Shown one piece after another: positions 6,801-14,198 of a stretch of DNA of 64,000 nt. A model generated the notes under the pieces. That model saw nothing but the letters and a program-made list of their open reading frames with translations. It was not told the DNA's origin and did not search any database. Where the stretch lies: positions 23,565 through 87,564 of the forward strand of contig JAIXSE010000019.1 in the NCBI GenBank assembly GCA_027484825.1, in the 5' to 3' direction. The stretch comes from Rubrivivax sp. (lineage in GTDB: Bacteria; Pseudomonadota; Gammaproteobacteria; Burkholderiales; Burkholderiaceae_C). The position numbers were made by a program, and so were the translations under genes. Position 1 is the stretch's first letter. Every line of letters begins with the position of its first letter.

Positions 6801-8641
6801 CCCACCGATTCTAGGAGCCCCATGAGGCTGGAGCGTTCGGCACCGGCGATACCCCGCCTGCGGTCCACGAAATACCGGCTGGGACCGGTTCCACACTTGG
6901 CCACATGTTTGGGTTCGGCTAGTGCGGCGGAGAGGCCGCGTACGCCGTCGAACATGCCGGGCTGGACCTGGACCACGCCCGCACTGAGCGTGGGCAGCGG
7001 GTTGAAGGACTCCTGGTTCTGGCGATTGAGGGTGATGTAGCCGCCCAGGGCCAGGTGTTCCGCGGAGAAGAAGGGCCGCACCTGTCGGTCGAATTCGCGG
7101 CAGACCTGCTGGAGGCGGGAGGGCCAGTCGGCGGAGCTCAGCACCATGACGAAGTCGTCACCGCCGATGTGGCCGATGAAGTCCAGCTCCGGGTCGGCAG
7201 CGCTGACCAGGATCTGGGCGCAGAGTTTGATGATGTCGTCGCCGGCGGCATAGCCGTAGACGTCGTTGAAGGGCTTGAAGTGGTCGATGTCCCAGGCCAC
7301 GGCCACGAAGTCGCCGCCCTCGTGCAGCAGGGCGTCCAGGTGCTGGTCGGTGGGGACGTTGCCGGGCAGCAGGGTGAGTGGATTGGCGTAACGGGCGCTG
7401 TGCACCTGCAGGTCGGAAACGGCCTTGAGCAGGTCGGTGCTGCGGCCAGTGCCGAAGTATTCGCCATCCCGGGTGACGATGAAGCCGTCCACCATGAGGC
7501 GGTCGTCCAGGCTGGCGATGGCTTCGCTCATGTCGCGCAGGGAAGTGCTGGCGTCAAAGATGAGCGGCTGGGCATCCATCAGGGCCGTGCAGCTGCGCTT
7601 TTCGTGGATGTCCATGAAGTAGCGCTCGGCACTGCGCTTGAGGACCTGCAGGGAGCGCAGCAGGCCGATGGGCCGGTTGGTCGCGTCCAGCACCGGCATG
7701 GAGAAGAGCTGTTCGTCGCGCTGGAACATGTCCACCACCGCCTGGCAGGAGAGTTTGGGCGTGACGGTGTGGCTGCGGCGCGCGAGTTGAGCGGCGGTGG
7801 TGATGGCGTCGGGCGGCAGGCGCCGCCAGTCGGTGCTGCGGCGGCGGTGCTCCGGGGTGAGCAGGGCGTCGACGTCCTTGTGCAGGGCGGACCGCGGGTC
7901 GGCGCACGGGCGGGCCAGCAGGTAGCCCTGGCACACCGGCACGCCCAGGCGGCGCAGCACGGTCAGGTCGGTGAGCTGTTCCAGGCCTTCGGCGACGACG
8001 GTGCAGCCGCTGGTGGCCGCCATTTCGAGGATGGAGCGCACAAACTGCTGCTTGAGCGGGTCCTGGGCGATGCCATCGATGAAGTGGCGGTCGATCTTGA
8101 CGAAGTCGGGGCGGATGTCCATCCAGCGCTTGAGGCTGGCGAAGCCCTCGCCGAGGTCGTCCAGGGCCACGACAAAGCCGAGTTCGCGCAGGCTGCGCAT
8201 GCTGTCCTGCAGGCGCTCGGGCTCGAGGATGGGGCGGGTTTCGGTGAGTTCGATGACGACGCGGGAGGCGGGCAGGTCGAGCTGGGCGAATTCGCGGGCG
8301 ATGAGGGCGCCTTGTTCGCCGGTGGCGAGCAGGGTGTCGGCGGTGAGGTTGAGGAAGAGTTGGCCGGGGAGGTTGAGTTCCTTGAAGCGGCGCAGGGCGC
8401 GGCGCACGACCAGGCGCTCGAGTTCGACGAGGCGGCCCAGGCGGGCGGCGGTTTCGAAGAGGGCCAGGGGCGAGTGGAGGGGGGTGTCGGCAGGGCCGCG
8501 GGTGAGGGCCTCGAAGCCGAGGATCCGGGCCCGATCGACTTCAATCAGGGGCTGGAAGTGGATGTCGAGCCGGGCATCGCGGATGACGGCGGCAAGGACC
8601 ACGGCCAGGGGATCGGGCGGGAGGAGGTGGGTGGGCGGCAT
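6797..8641 (-). CDS. EAL-CBS-GGDEF cyclic-di-GMP protein
   Basis: 614 aa, soluble, no membrane segment. The N-terminal EAL domain (about 20-255) keeps the phosphodiesterase residues: E44-A-L-T-R, NLTADTL, ELTET, DDLGEG, FVKIDRHFIDGI, AEGLE and CQGYLLARP. The middle (about 280-420) resembles a CBS-pair sensor region. The C-terminal GGDEF-type domain has GGDDF at residues 493-497 instead of GGDEF or GGEEF, but keeps the DIDHFKPFNDVYGYAAGD segment. The order EAL-CBS-GGDEF is reversed from the common GGDEF-EAL. Most likely a c-di-GMP phosphodiesterase with a regulatory or weak cyclase domain. It heads a three-gene coupled operon. Confidence 0.9.
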   Translation of the reverse strand: MPPTHLLPPDPLAVVLAAVIRDARLDIHFQPLIEVDRARILGFEALTRGPADTPLHSPLALFETAARLGRLVELERLVVRRALRRFKELNLPGQLFLNLTADTLLATGEQGALIAREFAQLDLPASRVVIELTETRPILEPERLQDSMRSLRELGFVVALDDLGEGFASLKRWMDIRPDFVKIDRHFIDGIAQDPLKQQFVRSILEMAATSGCTVVAEGLEQLTDLTVLRRLGVPVCQGYLLARPCADPRSALHKDVDALLTPEHRRRSTDWRRLPPDAITTAAQLARRSHTVTPKLSCQAVVDMFQRDEQLFSMPVLDATNRPIGLLRSLQVLKRSAERYFMDIHEKRSCTALMDAQPLIFDASTSLRDMSEAIASLDDRLMVDGFIVTRDGEYFGTGRSTDLLKAVSDLQVHSARYANPLTLLPGNVPTDQHLDALLHEGGDFVAVAWDIDHFKPFNDVYGYAAGDDIIKLCAQILVSAADPELDFIGHIGGDDFVMVLSSADWPSRLQQVCREFDRQVRPFFSAEHLALGGYITLNRQNQESFNPLPTLSAGVVQVQPGMFDGVRGLSAALAEPKHVAKCGTGPSRYFVDRRRGIAGAERSSLMGLLESVG

Positions 8642-8728
8642 GACGGTGGGAGCGAGGGGCTGTCCCCATTTTTGGGGAGTCCTGTGTCATGCTGTTGACA
8701 AGTTGTTACCCCTGGCCGGGGCGTGACG

Positions 8729-9190
8729 TCAGGACTTGCGCTGGCTGAAGTCGCGCTCGGGGAAGAGGCGCGTGGTCAGCGCGCCCAGGCTTTCGTGCAC
8801 GACGTCCACGTTGGTCTCGTCAATGACCAGCTTGCTGACGTTGGGGCTGAGGGCCTTGCGGAGCAAGCCCAGGAAGCGGGGGGCGGCCACGATGCGGAGC
8901 TGGGTGAAGTCGCCGTTGTTGTAGCCGTCATCCAGGGTGCGGGCGACGCGGGTGGAGAAGTCCATGGCCTCCTTGTGAAGCTCGTCGAGACCCGCCGATG
9001 AGGTGGTGCTGTTGCCGCGCCGACCTTCAGCGTCACGGCGCAGGTCAGCCTTGTCTGCGTGGGCCGCAGCGTCGGTGAGGGTGGTGACGTCTTCGAGATC
9101 TCCGCCTTCCTCCGGCAAACGAAGCAGGCGGGCGACACCTTCGTCAGCAACCAGGACCCAGAGTTTTCCGTCGTCTTTGTAGTTCGTCAT
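8729..9190 (-). CDS. Host-attachment-family protein
   Basis: 153 aa from ATG 9190, which has AAAGGACA about 8 nt upstream; the frame continues upstream to 9352 but that part overlaps repeat-derived sequence. The protein fits the family called protein required for attachment to host cells: an N-terminal KLWVLVADEGVARLLRL strand-helix, a variable charged region, FSTRVARTLDDGYNNGDFTQLRIVAAPRFLGLLR, then a DETNVDVVHESLGALTTRLFP-type tail. The fold resembles the eRF1/Dom34 domain-2 type. The name comes from Agrobacterium genetics; the molecular role is not established. Divergent to trxC across a repeat-bearing gap. Confidence 0.8.
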   Translation of the reverse strand: MTNYKDDGKLWVLVADEGVARLLRLPEEGGDLEDVTTLTDAAAHADKADLRRDAEGRRGNSTTSSAGLDELHKEAMDFSTRVARTLDDGYNNGDFTQLRIVAAPRFLGLLRKALSPNVSKLVIDETNVDVVHESLGALTTRLFPERDFSQRKS

Positions 9191-9332
9191 TTGGGGTGTC
9201 CTTTCAGGAACCAAGTGGGATGGCTTGAGGCTCGGTCGCCCTTTTTGGGGCAGGAGGCGCGCAAGGCCTTGTATGAGTGCTCTGGCGGCAAGGCGCATTC
9301 CTGTGGGGGTGGGGGTTCTTTGACTTCGCAAC

Positions 9333-9437
9333 GGAAACCGCCGACCCGGCACCCTTTTCCTTCATGTCATTCCTGCCCCGCTGCGCGGGGCATTCCCTTC
9401 TTAACTTACGGAAAAGGGCACCGGGTCGGCGGTTTCC
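9333..9437. repeat. Palindromic element, copy A
   Basis: Arms of 28 nt (9333-9360 and 9410-9437) are complementary at 26 of 28 positions. Between them is a 49-nt core with an inner hairpin, CCCCGC-TGC-GCGGGG on the plus strand. On the minus strand the core begins GTAAGTTAAG. The right flank CTCGAGGCGAGTCCTGCG is also shared with copy B. It lies between divergently transcribed genes, so it is not acting as an ordinary terminator. Confidence 0.85.
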
Positions 9438-9482
9438 TCGAGGCGAGTCCTGCGGGGGGGAGGGTCTAGGACTGCGGACGTC

Positions 9483-9581
9483 AACCGCCGACCCGGCACC
9501 CTTTTCCTTCATGTCATTCCTGCCCCGCTGCGCGGGGCATTCCCTTCTTGACTTCCGGAAAAGGGCACCGGGTCGGCGGTT
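9483..9581. repeat. Palindromic element, copy B
   Basis: Arms of 25 nt (9483-9507 and 9557-9581) enclose the same 49-nt core as copy A with only two changes in the TTAACTTAC end (TTGACTTCC here). The right flank CTCGAAGCGAGTCCTGCG matches copy A with one change. Copies A and B form a tandem pair about 147 bp apart. Confidence 0.85.
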
Positions 9582-9831
9582 TCCTCGAAGCGAGTCCTGC
9601 GAGAGTGGGCGGAGCGTGAAAGGGCGGGGTGGGGCGCGGTGCAACTTTGAGCTCGGCGGTGCGCAGGCCGCCTTCACCATCAAGACCGTATTCGGGCAGC
9701 CGGACGAACCGCATCTCCCCCTTCAGAACGCTGCCAAACGGGGGAGCCGACGCAGTCGAAATTTGGGCATCATGGAGGGCATCTGATTTGCCACGCGTTG
9801 GCACCCGCCAACCGCGCGCGAGGACTTCAAC

Positions 9832-10284
9832 ATGGATACCGCCACCCAACCCCTGAGCCTGCACATCGTCTGCCCATCCTGCGGCGCCAAGAACCGCGTG
9901 CCCCGCGAACGACTGGCAGACGCGCCGGACTGCGGCAAGTGCGGCACAGCGCTCATGGCCAACCAGCCCATGGACGTGTCCGCCGAGGTGTTCGACCGCT
10001 ATGTGGCCGGCACCGAACTGCCCGTAGTAGTGGACTGCTGGGCCGCATGGTGCGGGCCATGCCGCAGCATGGCACCCCATTTCGAGAAGGCCGCAGAGTT
10101 GCTGCCGGAGTTGCGCTTCATCAAGCTGGATACCGACCGCGCGCCCCAGCAGAGCGCTCAATACGGCATTCGCAGCATTCCCACCCTGCTCTTGTTCCTG
10201 GATGGCAAGGAAGTGGCACGTCAGGCCGGCGCCATGCCGGCCCAGGCCATCGTGGAGTGGGTGAGGCGATCGCTCGGGGCCTGA
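9832..10284 (+). CDS. trxC: Thioredoxin 2 (zinc-ribbon thioredoxin)
   Basis: 150 aa. The N-terminal zinc ribbon has C14-x2-C17 and C34-x2-C37; the thioredoxin domain carries the redox motif W73-C-G-P-C77 and the cis-Pro loop IRSIPTLLLF. TrxC is a cytoplasmic disulfide reductase; in E. coli it is induced by OxyR. The start at 9832 has GAGGA 8 nt upstream. Length matches the family. It follows the repeat-bearing gap and faces recJ convergently. Confidence 0.93.
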   Translation: MDTATQPLSLHIVCPSCGAKNRVPRERLADAPDCGKCGTALMANQPMDVSAEVFDRYVAGTELPVVVDCWAAWCGPCRSMAPHFEKAAELLPELRFIKLDTDRAPQQSAQYGIRSIPTLLLFLDGKEVARQAGAMPAQAIVEWVRRSLGA

Positions 10285-10321
10285 GCCGAGTGGGCGCAAA
10301 GGCAAGAGCAAATGCAGGCGC

Positions 10322-10352
10322 AGATGCAAGGGCGGATGCAAGGGCGGATGCG
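10322..10352. repeat. Short 12-bp direct repeats downstream of trxC
   Basis: GATGCAAGGGCG occurs twice back to back and is followed by a partial third copy, in a stretch rich in GATGCA words between the convergent trxC and recJ genes. No terminator-like hairpin with a T-tract was found here. Confidence 0.55.
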
Positions 10353-10423
10353 CGATGCAGTGCAGGCAGAACCGCCCATGCTCTGATCGGGCATCAGCCC
10401 GGGTCAGCCGACATCCGACGACC

Positions 10424-12223
10424 TCAGTCGGCCATGGCCTCGACCACCATCTGAACGTTCTGCTGGCCCTGGTATTCGTTCAGGGTGAGCCGATAAGCCA
10501 GGGTCACTCGCTCGGGCAGCGATTCCGTGCGGCCGAACCAGATGGCATCGCGCAGCAAGGCGCCCTGGCGCAGTCGAAGCTTGAGGTGACGCTCACCGAC
10601 GATCCGCTGGTGCACGACCTGGACACTGTCGCAAAAGAGAGGCGCTTCAAAGGCCTGGCCCCAGACCTGCGCTTCCAGCTCCTGCACGGTTTCGACGCAG
10701 AACGCCTCCGCAGGCAGTGGACCGTCCGTGCGCAAGGTGCGGGTGAGGGCCGCTTCGTCGAGCCATTCGCGGGCGACCTGTTCGAAGGCGGCGCCGAAGG
10801 CCTCAACGCCGCCCGGCGCCAAGGTGCAACCCGCCGCCATGGCGTGGCCGCCAAATTTGCGGAGCAGGTCCGGGTGGCGCTTGGAGACGAGGTCCAACGC
10901 ATCGCGCAGATGAAAGCCCGGAATGGATCGGCCCGAGCCCTTGAGATGGCCGTCCGCACCCCGCGCAAAAACAAAGACCGGCCGGTGGAGACGGTCCTTG
11001 ATGCGGGAGGCCACGATGCCTACGACGCCCTCATGAAAGTCTTCGTCAAAAAGGGCCAGCGCCGGCGGCGGCTCGCCGTTCAGGCGCGGGTCGTCCATGA
11101 GACGGTCCAGCAGCGCCAGCGCCTGCTCCTGCATGCCGGCTTCAATGTCGCGCCGCTCGCGGTTGATGCGGTCAAGCTCCTTGGCCAGCTCCAGCGCCTG
11201 CCCACTGTCGTCCGTGGTGAGGCAGGTGATGCCCATGGTCATGTCCGCCAGACGGCCCGCCGCATTGATACGGGGCCCCAGCGCAAAGCCCAGATCGAAA
11301 CTGTTGGCCCGCAGCGGGTCACGCGCTGCCGCGGTGAACAAGGCCGCCACGCCCGGTTGCATCCGGCCCGCACGCATGCGGCGCAGCCCCTGCGCCACCA
11401 GCCGCCGGTTGTTGGCATCGAGCTTGACCACGTCCGCCACCGTGCCCAGCGCGACAAGGTCCAGCAAGCCGTCCAGTCGCGGTTGGGCGCCATCGGCATA
11501 GGCGCCGCGTCGGCGCATTTCGCCGCGCAGCGCCAGCAGGACATAGAAGGCCACGCCCACACCCGCCATGTTCTTGCTGGGGAAAGGGCAGCCCGGCTGG
11601 TTCGGATTGACCAGCGCATCCGCCTCCGGCACGGTGGCCACGCCGTCCGCATCCACGGCCGGAAGGTGATGGTCGGTGACCAGCACTTTCAGGCCCAGCG
11701 CCCGCGCATGCGCAACGCCCGCATGGCTGGCAATGCCGTTGTCCACCGTGACCAGCAACTGCGGCTGGTGCTGCAGCGCCAGATCCACAATCGTCGGCGT
11801 CAGACCGTAGCCGTGCGCCGCCCGGTCCGGCACCACATAGCAGACACTGCCCGCACGCGCACCCAGCATCGTCAGGCCACGCAGCATCACCGCGCAGGCG
11901 GTCGCGCCGTCGCAGTCGTAGTCGGCCACGATGCAGATGCGGTCCCCCGCCGTCAGCGCATCGGCCAGCAACCCAGCAGCAGCCTGGATGCCCAGCAGTC
12001 CGTCCGGAGGCAGCAGATGCTTGAGGTCGGCGTCCAGCTCCTCGGCGGACACCACCCCGCGCGCCGCCAGCAGTCGCGCCAGCAGCGGGGACAGCCCGGC
12101 CTTCTCGAGCGCAAAGACCTGGTCCGGCGGCACGTCACGCGTCAGGATGTGCGGACCGCGAGGGCTTCGTGGCGACAGGGAGGCGGTCGTTTGGGGGCTG
12201 GCAGTGTTGTCGCTCATGCTCAC
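10424..12223 (-). CDS. recJ: Single-stranded-DNA exonuclease RecJ
   Basis: 599 aa, typical for RecJ. DHH-family motifs are intact: CIVADYDCDGATA (about 95-107), LVTVDNGIASHAG, VLVTDHHLPA, GTVADVV and RINAAGRLAD; the C-terminal DHHA1 part has KGSGRSIPGFHLRDAL and KFGGHAMAAG. RecJ degrades ssDNA 5' to 3' in recombination and mismatch repair. The ATG overlaps the end of the preceding minus-strand gene by 4 nt, so the two are translationally coupled. Another in-frame ATG two codons downstream is possible. Confidence 0.95.
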   Translation of the reverse strand: MSMSDNTASPQTTASLSPRSPRGPHILTRDVPPDQVFALEKAGLSPLLARLLAARGVVSAEELDADLKHLLPPDGLLGIQAAAGLLADALTAGDRICIVADYDCDGATACAVMLRGLTMLGARAGSVCYVVPDRAAHGYGLTPTIVDLALQHQPQLLVTVDNGIASHAGVAHARALGLKVLVTDHHLPAVDADGVATVPEADALVNPNQPGCPFPSKNMAGVGVAFYVLLALRGEMRRRGAYADGAQPRLDGLLDLVALGTVADVVKLDANNRRLVAQGLRRMRAGRMQPGVAALFTAAARDPLRANSFDLGFALGPRINAAGRLADMTMGITCLTTDDSGQALELAKELDRINRERRDIEAGMQEQALALLDRLMDDPRLNGEPPPALALFDEDFHEGVVGIVASRIKDRLHRPVFVFARGADGHLKGSGRSIPGFHLRDALDLVSKRHPDLLRKFGGHAMAAGCTLAPGGVEAFGAAFEQVAREWLDEAALTRTLRTDGPLPAEAFCVETVQELEAQVWGQAFEAPLFCDSVQVVHQRIVGERHLKLRLRQGALLRDAIWFGRTESLPERVTLAYRLTLNEYQGQQNVQMVVEAMAD

Positions 12224-13149
12224 AGGCCCTCCAGCGCATCAGCCACGCTGACCCGCGCAGGCGTGAACCGTTCCTTCAGGCGCTGCCACCCGCCCGCACT
12301 GCGCCGCTCCCAGCGCCGCGCCGACCGTTCACCGCACAGCGTGAGCTGCAAGGCGCCGCCGCCCTTCACATGCCGCAGCGCTTCCGCCAGCAGGCCCGCA
12401 TCCAGCGCCTTCCAGGCCTCGCTCCAGCCCTGCAGGTCGCCGCTCATCATCGGGCCCCGCAGGCTGGTGTCCACCAGCAGGTCTTTAGGTAGCGGCTGCC
12501 CACGGTCCCGGCCGCATCCGCTGATCCAGGCCGCATTGACCGGACGCAGACCCCGTTCCTCGCGCGCTTCGTTCAGCTTGAGCCCGTGCAACACCATCTG
12601 CAGTTCATTCATCAGGGTGCGCAAGCGGCGCCCGCGCGGCATCCAGGTTTCCACCGCGCGGTTGAGGATGCGGTCCGGGCTGGCCGCCTCCTGGCCCTCC
12701 AACGACGGATGCGACACCGCCCAGGCGTCAGCCGCCAGCCAGTGGGTGGCCCAGCCTTCCTCCGCCGGGAACACCTGCGGCGTAAGCGCTTCCAGGAAGG
12801 CGCGGGATTCGTCGTCGCCCAGCCCCAGCGTGGCAGCGCCCAGCGCCGTCACCTGGTCCGTGCCCACCGCCAGATGCAGCGGCGTGACCAGCGCCCACAC
12901 CGCCTCGCCCGGCTCCACGCCGGCATCCCGCAGGCGCCAGGCCGCCGTCGGCGGCAGCTCGTCGGCCACACCGCGCAGGCGGGCCAGGGCCCGCTCATGC
13001 GGGGGCAGGGGGGCGTGGTCGTCATCACCCAGCGTCTCGCTGGCGGTCAGCAGACCCAGCAAGGCGCTCAGGGCCGGCAGTTCCAGTTCCCGAAGCACCG
13101 CCTCAACGTGCGGTTCCTGGGCGCTGGCATGGGGAATCAACAGGTGCAT
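12220..13149 (-). CDS. Conserved protein coupled to recJ (COG4255-like)
   Basis: 309 aa, no signal peptide or membrane segment. It resembles a betaproteobacterial family found directly upstream of recJ and variously labelled RpfE-type regulatory protein or phosphoglycerate-mutase-like (COG4255). Recognisable parts are MHLLIPHAS at the N-terminus, a central RLRTLMNELQMVLHG helix with NEAREERGLRPVNAAWISG, and a DTSLRGPMMSGDLQGW segment. The mutase-like label comes from a loose resemblance and catalytic residues are not evident. The stop overlaps the recJ start by 4 nt. Function unknown; the coupling suggests shared expression with RecJ. Confidence 0.8.
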   Translation of the reverse strand: MHLLIPHASAQEPHVEAVLRELELPALSALLGLLTASETLGDDDHAPLPPHERALARLRGVADELPPTAAWRLRDAGVEPGEAVWALVTPLHLAVGTDQVTALGAATLGLGDDESRAFLEALTPQVFPAEEGWATHWLAADAWAVSHPSLEGQEAASPDRILNRAVETWMPRGRRLRTLMNELQMVLHGLKLNEAREERGLRPVNAAWISGCGRDRGQPLPKDLLVDTSLRGPMMSGDLQGWSEAWKALDAGLLAEALRHVKGGGALQLTLCGERSARRWERRSAGGWQRLKERFTPARVSVADALEGL

Positions 13150-13213
13150 GGCGGTGATTATCGGTCTCTGACGGTCATCAAGGTTTCACGCTCCATCCGC
13201 AAGCTATGGGGCC

Positions 13214-14077
13214 ATGCTGACTGACACGCTCATGGCCGCCGCGGTCGCCACCGAACCGCCCCCCACCGAGGCGGAGGACGGCGGTTCCATCCGCGTGCGC
13301 ACCGTCTGGATCTCCGACCTGCATCTGGGCACACCCGGCTGTCAGGCCCGCGCGCTGCTGGACTTCCTGCGCGAGGTGGAGTGCGAGCAGCTGTTCCTGG
13401 TGGGCGACATCGTCGATGGCTGGCAACTGCGCCGCAGCTGGTATTGGCCGCAGGCCCACAACGACGTGGTGCAAAAGCTCCTGCGCAAGGCCCGCAAAGG
13501 ATGCCGGGTCATCTACGTGCCGGGCAATCACGATGAGTTCGCCCGCAAGTATCTGAATCACAGCTTCGGCGGCATCGAGGTGGCCCATGAATGGATCCAT
13601 GAAACCGCCGACGGCCGCAAGCTGTGGGTGACACATGGCGATCTGTTTGACGGCGTGATCCAGTGCGCCAAATGGCTGGCTCATGTGGGCGACTCCGCCT
13701 ATGAGTTCACCCTGAAGCTCAACCGCCACCTCAATTCACTCCGGGCCCGGCTGGGACTGCCGTACTGGAGCCTGAGCAAATATCTGAAGCTGAAGGTGAA
13801 GCGGGCCGTGTCCTACCTCAATGACTTCGAGGAGGCCCTGGCCAAGGAAGCCCGCAAACGCGGCGTGCAGGGCGTTGTCTGCGGACACATCCACCATGCC
13901 GAGCTGCGGGACATCGACGGCATCCTCTACGCCAACGACGGCGACTGGGTGGAGAGCCTGACCGCGCTGGTCGAGCACGCCGACGGGCATCTGGAAATCC
14001 TGGACTGGAGCGAGCGGCAGCGCGCGCAGGCGGACTCGGCGGTCAAGGTGGTGGAAGCCCTCCGCACGCCGGCTTGA
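13214..14077 (+). CDS. LpxH-like calcineurin-type metallophosphoesterase
   Basis: 287 aa. Metal-binding motifs of the calcineurin-like superfamily are present in order: WISDLHLG (about 33-40), LVGDIVDGW (about 61-69), YVPGNHDEF, WVTHGDLFDG and VVCGHIHHAE. The arrangement is that of UDP-2,3-diacylglucosamine hydrolase-like proteins, but the protein is longer than LpxH (about 240 aa) and belongs to the LpxH-like group often annotated only as a phosphoesterase. It is divergent from the recJ operon and lies upstream of ppk. Substrate not determined from sequence. Confidence 0.85.
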   Translation: MLTDTLMAAAVATEPPPTEAEDGGSIRVRTVWISDLHLGTPGCQARALLDFLREVECEQLFLVGDIVDGWQLRRSWYWPQAHNDVVQKLLRKARKGCRVIYVPGNHDEFARKYLNHSFGGIEVAHEWIHETADGRKLWVTHGDLFDGVIQCAKWLAHVGDSAYEFTLKLNRHLNSLRARLGLPYWSLSKYLKLKVKRAVSYLNDFEEALAKEARKRGVQGVVCGHIHHAELRDIDGILYANDGDWVESLTALVEHADGHLEILDWSERQRAQADSAVKVVEALRTPA

Positions 14078-14169
14078 CGCACCCCATCTTGACGTGCCCC
14101 AGCAGCCGGGAGGCTGTCGGCCGGACGCCGTCTGGCGTCGCCCGCAGGGGGTTCTTTCGGGTCATCGGC

Positions 14170-14192
14170 CTGTCACGATAGCTTCATAGAAT
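14170..14192 (+). promoter_or_regulatory. Candidate PhoB box and -10 element of ppk
   Basis: CTGTCAC-GATA-GCTTCAT (14170-14187) fits the 7-4-7 layout of a PhoB box, the first half perfectly and the second less so. It is followed directly by TAGAAT (14187-14192), whose last base is 7 nt before the A of the ppk ATG. The box is closer to the -10 than in classic Pho promoters, which weakens the call. Confidence 0.4.
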
Positions 14193-14198
14193 CAGTTC

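Larger units (their letters stand above)
9191..9831. other. Repeat-bearing divergent gap between the host-attachment-type gene and trxC
   Basis: 641 bp without a convincing gene. It contains two near-identical palindromic elements (9333-9437 and 9483-9581) in tandem, about 147 bp apart. A short minus-strand frame from ATG 9722 (MRFVRLPEYGLDGEGGLRT) reads into the second element and picks up repeat-derived residues, so it is probably not a real gene or is a broken one. No strong promoter was identified by eye. Confidence 0.6.

Noticed and set aside
7055..8698. Plus-strand open frame of about 547 codons opposite the EAL-GGDEF gene
   Set aside because: Val/Gly/Glu-rich antisense frame; the minus-strand protein has complete domain motifs.
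9204..9722. Short minus-strand frames in the divergent gap upstream of trxC
   Set aside because: They read through the palindromic copies, and the shared peptide pieces (KPPTRCPFP, GMPRAAGQE) are simply translations of the repeat.
10355..13171. Plus-strand open frame of about 940 codons opposite recJ and its partner
   Set aside because: Shadow of the recJ operon; Arg/His-rich, no recognisable motif.
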